NCBI GenBank assembly: GCA_019038745.1
Contig: JAHOYV010000033.1
Span: 1-64,000, forward strand
Direction: 5' to 3'
Length of the DNA stretch: 64,000 bases
Origin: Gemmatimonadales bacterium
GTDB taxonomy: Bacteria; Krumholzibacteriota; Krumholzibacteriia; LZORAL124-64-63
A model generated the notes under the pieces. It did not search any database. It worked only from the letters and a program-made list of their open reading frames with translations, and was not told the origin of the DNA. Shown here piece by piece: positions 30,649-39,991 of this stretch. The first letter of the stretch is position 1. Every line of letters begins with the position of its first letter. The position numbers were made by a program, and so were the translations under genes.

Positions 30649-30816
30649 ATGGAGGAGAGAGTAACCCTGGTTGCCGCTGGTGCGACCAAGAAGACCGCCA
30701 AGAAAAAGGCGGCGAAGAAAAAGGTAGCCAAGAAAAAGGTAGCCAAGAAGAAGGTAGCCAAGAAGAAGGTTGCCAAGAGGAAGGTTGCCAAGAGGAAGGT
30801 TGCCAAGAAAAGATAG
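30649..30816 (+). CDS. Small Ala/Lys-rich histone H1-like DNA-binding protein
   Basis: MEERVTLVAAGATKKTAKKKAAKKKVAKKKVAKKKVAKKKVAKRKVAKRKVAKKR; pentapeptide repeat, RBS-like gtgagg upstream. Confidence 0.75.
   Translation: MEERVTLVAAGATKKTAKKKAAKKKVAKKKVAKKKVAKKKVAKRKVAKRKVAKKR
30696..30813 (+). repeat. 15-bp coding tandem repeat (about 7-8 units of the aaggtagccaagaa type)
   Basis: Near-identical 15-nt units encoding K-V-A-K-K. Confidence 0.85.
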
Positions 30817-30828
30817 TGTGTTGATGAA

Positions 30829-30864
30829 AAAAACCGCCGAGGCTTTGGCCCCGGCGGTTTTTTT
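30829..30864. terminator. Bidirectional-looking terminator between convergent genes
   Basis: AAAAAACCGCCG...CGGCGGTTTTTTT: A tract, stem and T tract on both strands. Confidence 0.85.
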
Positions 30865-30878
30865 AGATGGTGGTCGGA

Positions 30879-31748
30879 TCAGCGCTTGCCGGCCTGATGT
30901 CGGGCGCGGATATCCGAAGGAAGTACATCGATGAACCAGCAGGCACCAATACTGTAATTGGTGTAATGAACCATGTTGGAATACCCCAGTTCATCAACTT
31001 CGAAGGCGAATGTTGCCGAGTCCACTTGGCCGACCAGGTTCAGGTTGTCAAAAAGTTGGTAACTGAGGGCGAAATTTCCCTCCAGGAACAGTGCTGTTTT
31101 GTCCTGGAGTTCGGAAAACCGGTTTATGATTCCGCCAAGACCGAATCCCAGTCGGGGTGTAATACCAAGAAATTTTGCCGGCTCGGCATCGTACATCAGC
31201 GCCAGTCCGCCTTTGTATATCTTGAAACCGTCATCGAAATCCACTTCCACCCGGGGGTTATTCTCACTGTCCTCCTCAATCATGTGAAGCATTGTCGTGG
31301 AAGCCCGGCTGTTGACATAGCTTCCTGCCATATCAAGGTGGAAGTTATCAGCGATATAAATTCCCACCTTGAGGGAATATCCATCCCCAGGTTCCGCTTT
31401 CTTCTGGGCAGCATCATACACAGGGCGATTTTCCGAATCCAACATGAGGGATTCGTGAACATATTCGCCGTTGTCAGCTGGGGTTGGGAAATAACTGTAA
31501 ATGCCATTGAATATATAAGCCTTTGGTGCCAGCACCTGGTTGTTCAGGTATGTGCCACCCGCGAAGTGCCCGGCCGAAAAAGTGAGCGAGTACCCCTTGA
31601 CGATGAAGTCCTCGTATTTTTCGAATTTTTTGATGGCTGCAGGGGGATCCCCGTCGTTGAGAGTATCCTCGTTTTGGGCTAGGCCGGGATCGCCACAAAA
31701 AAGCATGCCCAGCATAAGGATCAGAAAAGGAAGCATCGTTTTTTTCAT
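30879..31748 (-). CDS. Predicted outer-membrane beta-barrel protein, unknown function
   Basis: 289 aa; clear signal peptide MKKTMLPFLILMLGMLFCGDPGLAQ; alternating aromatic/polar strands. Confidence 0.7.
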   Translation of the reverse strand: MKKTMLPFLILMLGMLFCGDPGLAQNEDTLNDGDPPAAIKKFEKYEDFIVKGYSLTFSAGHFAGGTYLNNQVLAPKAYIFNGIYSYFPTPADNGEYVHESLMLDSENRPVYDAAQKKAEPGDGYSLKVGIYIADNFHLDMAGSYVNSRASTTMLHMIEEDSENNPRVEVDFDDGFKIYKGGLALMYDAEPAKFLGITPRLGFGLGGIINRFSELQDKTALFLEGNFALSYQLFDNLNLVGQVDSATFAFEVDELGYSNMVHYTNYSIGACWFIDVLPSDIRARHQAGKR

Positions 31749-31981
31749 CGAGTCACCTCAGCCGGTCTCTACGGTCGCTCTAAACAACCATAACTGATGT
31801 CCGGCGACTGGTTATTCGGTGGGGATGGCGGCATGGCTTCAGCCGGGGCAGGTAATACCTCCGGGGCTTACAGTCGCCATGTCACCTGGAATCATCATCT
31901 TTTCCCAGGCAAATAACGGTAATGTACTGGTCTGGTCGTGTCCAGAACTTTAACCTGTGGCGGGGTATCGGGCAGGGTTTG

Positions 31982-32010
31982 TTGACAGCCACCGGGTGGG
32001 CTATTACCAT
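31982..32010 (+). promoter_or_regulatory. Sigma70-like promoter upstream of the EF-G-like gene
   Basis: TTGACA (31982-31987), 17 nt, TACCAT (32005-32010). Confidence 0.5.
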
Positions 32011-32086
32011 TCTCGTTCGTCTAAAAATCTGGCCTCAGAGCCGTTAACTCCAGGCTTAGCCCCCCTTGCACTCGGGAGGATGACCG

Positions 32087-34180
32087 TTGAGTACGTACCC
32101 CATGGAAAAAATCCGCAATGTGGCCCTGATCGCTCCGCACGGTGCCGGTAAAACCTGCTTGGCAGATGCCATGCTTCATGTAACGGGAAAAGTGGGGCGC
32201 CGCGGCAATGTGGATGACGGCAGTTCCGTTTTCGATTACCTGGAAGAAGAGATCGAAAAAAAGCAGACCATCACCGCCAGCATGGCCTGTACCGATTTGG
32301 ATGGGAATAAGATCAACATTATCGACACTCCGGGTGTAGATGATTTTCGTGGCGACGTACACGCTTCGTTGCGGGTCGTTGAAGGCGTTCTGTTTTTGGT
32401 AAAGGCCGATGGCGGTTTCGAGGTGGCCTCGGAGAACCTTTGGAATCTCCTCCGTTCCACCGAACTGCCCACCTTCATTGTCATCAACCGGATGCAGAAG
32501 GAGCAGGCCAACTGGCGGGAGGCCATGAACCAGTTGAAGGACAGGGTCTCCGGAGTGGCTCCTCTGCAGTTGCCGATCGGAACCGGGGAATCCTTCAAGG
32601 GTGTGATCGACCTGGTTGCCATGAAGGCTTACGAGTTCGACGGCGACAAGTCGGTGGAGATGGAAATTCCCGGGGACATGGCGGACGCCGTCGAGGAAGC
32701 CCGTGAGATGCTTATGGATGCGGCGGCCAACGCCGATGATGAGTTGACGGAGAAGTACCTGGAGGACCTGGAACTCAGTCAGGATGATATCATCGCCGGG
32801 TTGAAGAAGGGAACCCTGGATGGCACGGTGTTTCCCGTCTTCTTTACCGACTCGGTCAGTGAAATTGGTGTTACTTCCCTTCTGCGCTCGGTGGTGAACC
32901 TCATTCCCAGTTCCGCTTCCCGCACACGGAAGGAAATGAAGGGCGTTGTCCCGGGCATGGATGAAGAGGCAATCTTCACTCCTGCCGCCGATGGACCGGT
33001 TGTGGCCTTTGCCTTCAAACGCCAGTACGAAGCCCAGGGCGGGGACGTGACTTGGCTGAGGGTTTTCAGCGGGTCCTTCAAGTCCGGCGACACTGTGAAT
33101 TGTGGTGATGGTCGGAGCCAGGAACGCATTGGACAGCTAAGTACCTGCCTTGGGAAACAACGCGATAAAATAGACATGGCAGGTCCCGGCGATATCATCC
33201 TGGCCGCCAAGCTGAAGAATACCCAGACAGGCACGTCGTTGTTTTCGGGCATAGATTTCGCTCTGGAGCCTATTTCCTATCCGGTACCCACGAGTGCCGA
33301 TGCCATCAGTCCGGAGACTTCCGGTGACGAAGACAAGATGGCTGCCGGGCTAAATAAGATCCATGAAGAGGATCCCACCTTTGAAATTCGGCACCAGCCG
33401 GAGCTCTCCCAGACCTTGTTGGCCACGCAGGGTGAGATGCACACGGGCTATATCCTGGAAAAACTCAAGAAGCAAACCGGAGTTGTAGTTTTGCGCCGCC
33501 GTCCGCGGATTAATTTCAAGGAGACGGTCCGGGGTACTGCTGAAAAACAGGGTCGTCACAAGAAGCAGAGTGGTGGCCGAGGCCAATTCGGCGACGTGCA
33601 TCTGCGGGTCGAGCCCATGCCCCGTGGCGAGGGATTCGAGTTTGCCGACGAGATCGTAGGCGGAGTAGTGCCGGGCAAGTTTATTCCCGCTGTCGAGAAG
33701 GGTTGCCGGGAGACCCTGCTCAAGGGACTCCTCGCCGGTTATGAGATGGTGGACGTCAAATGCGCGCTGTTCTTCGGTTCGTATCACAACGTCGACTCCA
33801 GCGAGGCTGCCTTCAAGATGGCTGCCAGCAAAGCTCTCAAGGGAGCCATCGATACCGAATCAGACAAGCTGCGTCCGGTTATCCTTGAGCCCATCATGAA
33901 AATTCGGATCGTTGTTCCCCAAGCCTACATGGGAGACGTGATGGGTGATGTCTCAACCCGCCGCGGGGCTATTCAGGGCAGCGAGTCTGATGGTCCCTAC
34001 CAGGTCGTTACCGCCAACGTTCCGGAGGATGAGCTGTACCAGTACGCTACTTCGCTTCGGTCCTTTACACAGGGAACGGGTACCTTCACACTGGAGTTCT
34101 CCCACTATGCGGAAGTTCCCGGTGACGTCCAGAAGCGTTTGGTATCGGAGTTCCTGAGTGAAAAGGTAGTCGAAGAGTAG
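32087..34180 (+). CDS. Elongation factor G-like protein (EF-G paralog)
   Basis: Full EF-G architecture: NVALIAPHGAGKTCLADAMLH, INIIDTPGVDDFRGDV, domain IV RPRINFKETVRGTAEKQGRHKKQSGGRGQFGDV, C-terminal domain V. Confidence 0.9.
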   Translation: MSTYPMEKIRNVALIAPHGAGKTCLADAMLHVTGKVGRRGNVDDGSSVFDYLEEEIEKKQTITASMACTDLDGNKINIIDTPGVDDFRGDVHASLRVVEGVLFLVKADGGFEVASENLWNLLRSTELPTFIVINRMQKEQANWREAMNQLKDRVSGVAPLQLPIGTGESFKGVIDLVAMKAYEFDGDKSVEMEIPGDMADAVEEAREMLMDAAANADDELTEKYLEDLELSQDDIIAGLKKGTLDGTVFPVFFTDSVSEIGVTSLLRSVVNLIPSSASRTRKEMKGVVPGMDEEAIFTPAADGPVVAFAFKRQYEAQGGDVTWLRVFSGSFKSGDTVNCGDGRSQERIGQLSTCLGKQRDKIDMAGPGDIILAAKLKNTQTGTSLFSGIDFALEPISYPVPTSADAISPETSGDEDKMAAGLNKIHEEDPTFEIRHQPELSQTLLATQGEMHTGYILEKLKKQTGVVVLRRRPRINFKETVRGTAEKQGRHKKQSGGRGQFGDVHLRVEPMPRGEGFEFADEIVGGVVPGKFIPAVEKGCRETLLKGLLAGYEMVDVKCALFFGSYHNVDSSEAAFKMAASKALKGAIDTESDKLRPVILEPIMKIRIVVPQAYMGDVMGDVSTRRGAIQGSESDGPYQVVTANVPEDELYQYATSLRSFTQGTGTFTLEFSHYAEVPGDVQKRLVSEFLSEKVVEE

Positions 34181-34188
34181 GAGAGATT

Positions 34189-34944
34189 ATGTCTGGTCAT
34201 TCAAAATGGGCGAACATCAAGCATCGCAAGGGAGCGCAGGATGCCCGGCGAGCCAAGATCTTCACCCGGTTGATTCGCGAGATCACCATCGCTGCCCGGC
34301 AGGGTGGGGGAGATCCTGATGCCAATCCAAGACTGCGCTCGGCAGTCACGACGGCCCGCGGATCGAATATGCCCAACGACACTATTGAGCGGGCCATCAA
34401 GAAGGGCACCGGCGCCCTGGATGGAATGATCATTGAGGAAGTCAACTTCGAGGGTTACGGTCCCGGCGGTGTGGCGATTCTGGTGGAGTGCCAGACCGAC
34501 AACAAGAACCGGACAATCGCCGAGGTGCGACACTGCTTCGGTAAATTCAACGGGAATCTGGGTGCCAACGGTTGCGTCTCCTACATCTTTGACCGCAAGG
34601 GAATGATCATCGTCGATGGTGAGCGTTGTGACCTGGAAACCGCCATGGATGCAGCGATCGAAGCCGGTGCCGAGGATGTCGAAGAAGAAAGCGGAATCAT
34701 CTCGGTGACTACGGCCATGGAAGATTTGCAGACAGTGGGCAGTGCCTTGACCGAGGCGAGCCTGCCCATCACATCGATGGAGCTTGTCCAGATCCCGAAC
34801 ATGACGGTCAAGGTCGAGGAAAAGGATGTCATGACTCTCATGCGTCTGATCAACTTCATGGACGATCTGGACGATGTGGCCCAGGTTTCGGCCAACTTCG
34901 ATATCGACGATGATTTGATGGCCCAGATCGAGGAGAAGCTCTGA
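34189..34944 (+). CDS. yebC: YebC/PmpR family transcriptional/translational regulator
   Basis: MSGHSKWANIKHRKGAQDARRAKIFTRLIREITIAARQGG. Confidence 0.96.
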   Translation: MSGHSKWANIKHRKGAQDARRAKIFTRLIREITIAARQGGGDPDANPRLRSAVTTARGSNMPNDTIERAIKKGTGALDGMIIEEVNFEGYGPGGVAILVECQTDNKNRTIAEVRHCFGKFNGNLGANGCVSYIFDRKGMIIVDGERCDLETAMDAAIEAGAEDVEEESGIISVTTAMEDLQTVGSALTEASLPITSMELVQIPNMTVKVEEKDVMTLMRLINFMDDLDDVAQVSANFDIDDDLMAQIEEKL

Positions 34945-34978
34945 TCGGGGACTTGGCCTCATCAGTCAGGGAAGATTC

Positions 34979-35476
34979 ATGATCGTGCTGGGTGTGGATC
35001 CAGGATCACATGCGACCGGCTTCGGGGCAATCGCCACCGGGCCGGTCGTTTGCATGTTGGGCGGAGGAGTGATCCGCACCAAATCGTCCGCGCCACTACC
35101 TGAACGTCTATTGGCCATCCACGAGGGGATCAGCGGTGCGATCGCGGAATTCAAACCGGATGTGTTGGCTGTGGAGGATCTCTTCAACGCCAAAAACGCT
35201 CGCAGTTCCTTGATCCTGGGCCATGCTCGCGGGGTTATCCTGCTGGCTGGAGCCGGGGTCGGGGTCTCGGTTGCCGAGTATGCTCCGCGTGAGATCAAGC
35301 AGGCCCTGACCGGCAATGGAGGGGCCACGAAGGAGCAGGTCCGCTTCATGGTGATGCGCCTGCTGGGTCTGAAGGAAACACCCGCCCTGGATTTGAGCGA
35401 TGCCTTGGCGGTTGCGCTGGCGCATTCCGGGCGTGCCCAACTTGGCAAAAAGCTTTCGAGGAAAATTGAGGGTTAG
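34979..35476 (+). CDS. ruvC: Holliday junction resolvase RuvC
   Basis: VLGVDPGSHATGFG; VLAVEDLFNAKNARSSLILGHARGV; LDLSDALAVALAHS. Confidence 0.95.
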   Translation: MIVLGVDPGSHATGFGAIATGPVVCMLGGGVIRTKSSAPLPERLLAIHEGISGAIAEFKPDVLAVEDLFNAKNARSSLILGHARGVILLAGAGVGVSVAEYAPREIKQALTGNGGATKEQVRFMVMRLLGLKETPALDLSDALAVALAHSGRAQLGKKLSRKIEG

Positions 35477-35485
35477 AGGATCGAC

Positions 35486-36088
35486 ATGTTGGCTTTTTTG
35501 GATGGAAAACTGGTAAGCGGAGGCACCGAGGCAGTGGTCTTGATAGGTGACGGCCTCGGTCTTGATGTTCAACTCTCGGCCTTTTCGGCTGAACAGCTAC
35601 CGGTTCCAGGGGAGTCGGTCCATCTGTGGACGCATTTGGCCGTACGGGAGGATCACTGGTCCCTTTACGGTTTCATAAGCAAGGATGAGCGTGCGATGTT
35701 CCGGCTTCTGATCACCGTTTCAGGGATCGGACCCAAGGTTGCAATGGGCATTCTTTCGAAGGCTCCTGCTGCTGAACTTGCCCAACATCTGCGTGCGGGA
35801 GACGAAAAAGCCCTGACGAGGTTTCCGGGAGTGGGGAAGAAGAGCGCCGCCCGACTGGTTGTAGAACTGGGGCAGCGGGTTCCCGAACTGGCGGAGTCAG
35901 GACTTGGTTCCGGTGGCGGACCGGAAAAGGGAACCAATGGCGGTTTGGCCGAGGCCTTGTCGGTTCTGAGCGCCATGGGAATGGGCCCCGGCCCCGCCGA
36001 GCAGGCCCTGTTGCGGGCCCGACAGAACGACCCGGGGGTTGTAGAGGATCTGGAGAAGTGGGTCCGGGCCGCCCTGCGGGTTATCTGA
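35486..36088 (+). CDS. ruvA: Holliday junction DNA helicase subunit RuvA
   Basis: LLITVSGIGPKVAMGILS HhH; FPGVGKKSAARLVVEL; position between ruvC and ruvB. Confidence 0.95.
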   Translation: MLAFLDGKLVSGGTEAVVLIGDGLGLDVQLSAFSAEQLPVPGESVHLWTHLAVREDHWSLYGFISKDERAMFRLLITVSGIGPKVAMGILSKAPAAELAQHLRAGDEKALTRFPGVGKKSAARLVVELGQRVPELAESGLGSGGGPEKGTNGGLAEALSVLSAMGMGPGPAEQALLRARQNDPGVVEDLEKWVRAALRVI

Positions 36089-36118
36089 ACACTCTGAAAG
36101 AGGACGGAAAGGAATTCC

Positions 36119-37117
36119 GTGGACGAAAATCGATTGACAGATCCCCTGGAGCAGGACCAGGACCGCGAGCACGACCAGAGCCTGCGGCCCCGGCGGCTGG
36201 ATGAGTTCATCGGGCAGGAGAAGATCAAACAGAACCTGCGGGTTTTCATCGCAGCGGCCCGCCAGCGGGGAGAAGTTCTGGATCACGTCCTGCTACATGG
36301 CCCCCCGGGATTGGGCAAGACCACCTTGGCCCAGATTATTGCCGCCGAGATGGATCTGGAAGTACGGTTGACCAGTGGTCCCGCCTTTACGAACAGCGCG
36401 GAGTTGATCGCCCTGCTCAGCGAACAAACCGAGCAACGGGCCATCTTCATAGATGAAATCCATCGCCTTGGGCGGGTTGTAGAGGAACATCTTTATCCGG
36501 CCATGGAGGATTGGCGGGTGGAGTTGATCATCGACAAGGGTCCCAACGCCAGGCACTTCAACCTGCAACTCGAGCCCTTCACCCTGATCGGGGCCACGAC
36601 TCGCGCCGGTTTGATCACGGCCGCCCTGCGCAGCCGTTTCGGGATTGTGTGCCACCTTGATTTTTATCCTCCCGAGGAATTGGCCATCATCGTAACCCGG
36701 TCAGCCGGGATCCTCGGTCTGGAGATTCGACCCGAGGGAGCATTGGAGATAGCCCGGCGCAGCCGGGGTACCCCGCGGGCGGCCAACCGGCTCCTGCGCA
36801 GGGTCAGAGACTATGCCCAGGTGGACGGACAAGACGTCATCGATCGCCAGGTCGCCGACCAGGGCCTTACCAGACTCGGCGTAGACGAGCGGGGACTCGA
36901 GCCATTGGACCGGCGGTACCTGGAGCTGGTCATCAAACATTTCGGCGGAGGACCGGTAGGGGTACAAAACCTCTCGGTAAGTTTGGGAGAGGAAACCGAT
37001 ACCCTGGAGGATGTGGTGGAGCCGTACCTGATTCAGTCGGGTCTACTGATGCGCACGGCCCGCGGGCGGGAGACGACTCCCCTGGCCCGCACCCATCTGG
37101 GGTTGGAGAACGAGTGA
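36119..37117 (+). CDS. ruvB: Holliday junction DNA helicase RuvB
   Basis: LRPRRLDEFIGQEKIKQNL; LLHGPPGLGKTTLAQIIA; FIDEIHRL; GTPRAANRLLRRVRDYAQ; GTG start. Confidence 0.97.
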   Translation: MDENRLTDPLEQDQDREHDQSLRPRRLDEFIGQEKIKQNLRVFIAAARQRGEVLDHVLLHGPPGLGKTTLAQIIAAEMDLEVRLTSGPAFTNSAELIALLSEQTEQRAIFIDEIHRLGRVVEEHLYPAMEDWRVELIIDKGPNARHFNLQLEPFTLIGATTRAGLITAALRSRFGIVCHLDFYPPEELAIIVTRSAGILGLEIRPEGALEIARRSRGTPRAANRLLRRVRDYAQVDGQDVIDRQVADQGLTRLGVDERGLEPLDRRYLELVIKHFGGGPVGVQNLSVSLGEETDTLEDVVEPYLIQSGLLMRTARGRETTPLARTHLGLENE

Positions 37118-37132
37118 CGAGATACCATGGGT

Positions 37133-38587
37133 TCAGCCCTTGAGATTGCGCATTCCCCTCAGCTTGATCTTGCCGCGGTATACCCTTCCCTGCAGATTCT
37201 TCTTGAATTGGCGTACCAGCATGGCCGTGCCGGCTCCTCGTTTGCCCTTGACCTTCCCGAAATCGCCTCGCCGGATCCGGGACTCGTAGTGGTCGATCAT
37301 TTCGTATAGATGATTCAGGGGGACATTTTTCTCGTTCAGGTACAAGCTACGGTTCTTCCGGCGAACTCGTATCCATTCCTGCAGGCCACCCAGATTGTTT
37401 GCGTTCATGGTCAGGTAGCGCAGGCGATGCCACTCCACGTTTTCCCGGGGCAGGAGCCCGTTGTCGACGGCCCAGGTCCACACCGGGGTGCTGGGCATGG
37501 GAGTCAGGATGTTGACCTCGTGCTGGGTAAGTTTGCCCTGTGCGTAGTTGCCCATGATCCAGCGGTAGGTCTCGTGGATGTCTTCCTCGGTTTCATCGTA
37601 GTGGCCGAAGATGAATCCCGCGCCGGGCTGCATCTTGTGCTTGGCCATGATGTCCAGGGCGTGTTGATTTTTTTCCACTGAACTGTAGGGATTCTTCAGC
37701 TTCTTCAGAACCCGGTCCGAACCGGATTCGGCCCCGATGCCCACCCGCTTCAGGTTCATGCGGGTCAGGAGCGTGCACAACTCGTCATCCACAACGTCGG
37801 CGCGCATGGAAGTTGAGAAAGCAGCCTTCTTCTGAAATCCACGTTGAACAATGGCCTCGGAAATGGCCCGTACGCGCTTGCGGTTTACGGCAAACAAGTC
37901 GTCCCAGAATCCTACCGACTTGACGCGTGGATAGTTGTTCAGGAATTCCTCCACCTCTTTCAAAACCCGCTCCGGGCCATGGAAACGGGTGTTGTCCCAG
38001 TATTGTGAGGATGCGCAAAAATTGCATTGATAAGGGCAGCCCCGAGAGGAAAAAAGATATGGCTTCTGCCCGTCAAGCCTGCCGAAGTCCCGGTCCGGAA
38101 ACGGCAAGTCGTCCAGGGAGGGCAGAATGGGACGCGGTGAAGTCGAAACCGCCGCCCCTGTCTGGTCCCGGTAGACTATTCCCTTGATGTCGGCCAGATC
38201 CAGAGGCTGCAATCGCTCTTGCCGCTCAATGAGCTCCAGCACTTCGACGAAAGTGACTTCGCCTTCGCGAAGGACTCCCAGGTCAACGCCGGGGGGCAGT
38301 GTCTCGGGAAAGGCGGTAATGTGCTGACCACCAAGAATTACGAAAGTTACACCCGCAACCCGAGCTGCAGCAGCCAACTCCCGGGCCGTATCGAAGTCTT
38401 GGGACATACAGGAGATACCCATAAGGTCGGGTTTCTCCCGGGTTATCTCGTCAGCCGAATGCAGTACCCGGAACTCGTGTCGGCCGGGACAGGCTCGCTC
38501 CGCGGCAGCTTTCAAGTAGCCGAAAGCCAAGGGAGCGCTCCATTGCACGTCGATCTCGTTGGTGGCCATGATGAAAGCGATCTTCAC
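37133..38587 (-). CDS. B12-binding-domain radical SAM protein
   Basis: SRGCPYQCNFCASS CxxxCxxC motif; N-terminal B12-binding-like fold (PDLMGISCMSQDF, VILGGQHITAFPE). Confidence 0.9.
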   Translation of the reverse strand: MKIAFIMATNEIDVQWSAPLAFGYLKAAAERACPGRHEFRVLHSADEITREKPDLMGISCMSQDFDTARELAAAARVAGVTFVILGGQHITAFPETLPPGVDLGVLREGEVTFVEVLELIERQERLQPLDLADIKGIVYRDQTGAAVSTSPRPILPSLDDLPFPDRDFGRLDGQKPYLFSSRGCPYQCNFCASSQYWDNTRFHGPERVLKEVEEFLNNYPRVKSVGFWDDLFAVNRKRVRAISEAIVQRGFQKKAAFSTSMRADVVDDELCTLLTRMNLKRVGIGAESGSDRVLKKLKNPYSSVEKNQHALDIMAKHKMQPGAGFIFGHYDETEEDIHETYRWIMGNYAQGKLTQHEVNILTPMPSTPVWTWAVDNGLLPRENVEWHRLRYLTMNANNLGGLQEWIRVRRKNRSLYLNEKNVPLNHLYEMIDHYESRIRRGDFGKVKGKRGAGTAMLVRQFKKNLQGRVYRGKIKLRGMRNLKG

Positions 38588-38737
38588 GGTTTTCCGCCTT
38601 TAGCAGGATTCGCATAACCTTGCCGGTTCGTGACTTTCAATACATAATTAATCCCTTCGGTCGGTCAAGTCAGGATGAAATATGAAATTCGCCCTGATTT
38701 TTGTCACCACGAAGGCTCGAGCAACGGGATACGGGAA

Positions 38738-39991
38738 TTGGGAAATATAAGTGAACAATTCGATTTTCACCTGCCTTCCGACCTGATCGCCCAGGATCCG
38801 GCCAAACGCCGGGGCGACTCCAGACTGCTTTTGGTGGAACCCCGGCAGGGAATTTCCGGAGAGCTGGTTTTTCGGGATTTACCCAGTGTGCTGAGATCCG
38901 GTGACCTGTTGGTTATGAATCAGAGCCGCGTCCTGCCGGCCCGGTTGTTCACCCGTCGCGCCGATACCGGTGGCAAGGTCGAGATCCTCTTGATTCGGCC
39001 TGCCGAAACCGAACGGACCTGGATTGCGATGGCCAGACCGACCCGGCGTTTGAAGCCGGGCACCCGTTTGGAAATTCTACCCGGCCCCTTGTCCCGGACA
39101 GTTACACCCGATGATTCGCCGCCCAGTCTGGAGGTGGTGGAAAAACGGGATGATGGCATGATCCTGGTTCACGGCCCGGTAGACCCGGCCGATCTGGCCG
39201 AGGCCTGGGGCTCTATGCCGTTGCCTCCCTACATCCGCCGGGAAGATTCGGGACCTGAAGGAATTCGGCGGGCCGGGCGCGATCTGGAACGATACCAAAC
39301 CGTGTTCGCCAAGAGCGAGAAGTCGAAGGCAGGGTCGGTTGCCGCGCCCACCGCCGGGCTTCATTTCAGCGCCTCTTCCTTGGTGGAGCTTGCCGAACTC
39401 GGAGTGCGTACCGCCCACTTGACGCTGCACATCGGACCAGGGACCTTTCAGCCGCCCTCTCCGGCTCAGCTTCAAAGTGGTCGGCTGCACCGTGAGGATT
39501 TTCATCTTCCAGCCGAGACCCTGTCCGCCGTGGCCGAGACGAGGGCTTCGGGCGGTCGGGTTATCGCCGTGGGTACGACAAGCCTTCGGGTCCTGGAAAC
39601 GGCGTCCCGGCTCGACCTCGACGGTTACACCATTAATGGAGCCCTGCCGGCAGGCGCGGAGCCGGTGGATTGTACAGGGGAGGAATTGAATTTTCCGGGC
39701 GACGGCAGGGAGGCGCCGTTCTCCTTTTGCGGTCGGGCTGTCCGGCGCAACGGTGCCTGGGAACTGACCGGACACACGAGGCTCTTCATCCGTCCTCCGG
39801 ATCGGGTTACGGCCGTCGATGGTCTTCTAACAAACTTCCACCTGCCCGGATCCTCCCTTTTGATGCTGGTCGCCTCCCTGATGGGACCCGAGACCTGGCT
39901 TCCCGTTTATCGGTATGCCGTGGAGAATAGACTGCGGTTCTACAGCTACGGTGACTGTATGCTTATCCTGCCCGGATTGGAGAGATCATGA
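38738..39991 (+). CDS. queA: S-adenosylmethionine:tRNA ribosyltransferase-isomerase (start uncertain; ORF extends upstream to 38675)
   Basis: [51 protein letters not shown]. Confidence 0.95.
   Translation: MGNISEQFDFHLPSDLIAQDPAKRRGDSRLLLVEPRQGISGELVFRDLPSVLRSGDLLVMNQSRVLPARLFTRRADTGGKVEILLIRPAETERTWIAMARPTRRLKPGTRLEILPGPLSRTVTPDDSPPSLEVVEKRDDGMILVHGPVDPADLAEAWGSMPLPPYIRREDSGPEGIRRAGRDLERYQTVFAKSEKSKAGSVAAPTAGLHFSASSLVELAELGVRTAHLTLHIGPGTFQPPSPAQLQSGRLHREDFHLPAETLSAVAETRASGGRVIAVGTTSLRVLETASRLDLDGYTINGALPAGAEPVDCTGEELNFPGDGREAPFSFCGRAVRRNGAWELTGHTRLFIRPPDRVTAVDGLLTNFHLPGSSLLMLVASLMGPETWLPVYRYAVENRLRFYSYGDCMLILPGLERS

Noticed and set aside
30696-30813. Possible CRISPR-like array
   Set aside because: Units are 15 bp, contiguous without spacers, and encode the KVAKK repeat in frame
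30867-31682. 271-aa plus-strand ORF
   Set aside because: Opposite the minus-strand ORF that has a clean signal peptide; the plus product lacks start context and recognisable features
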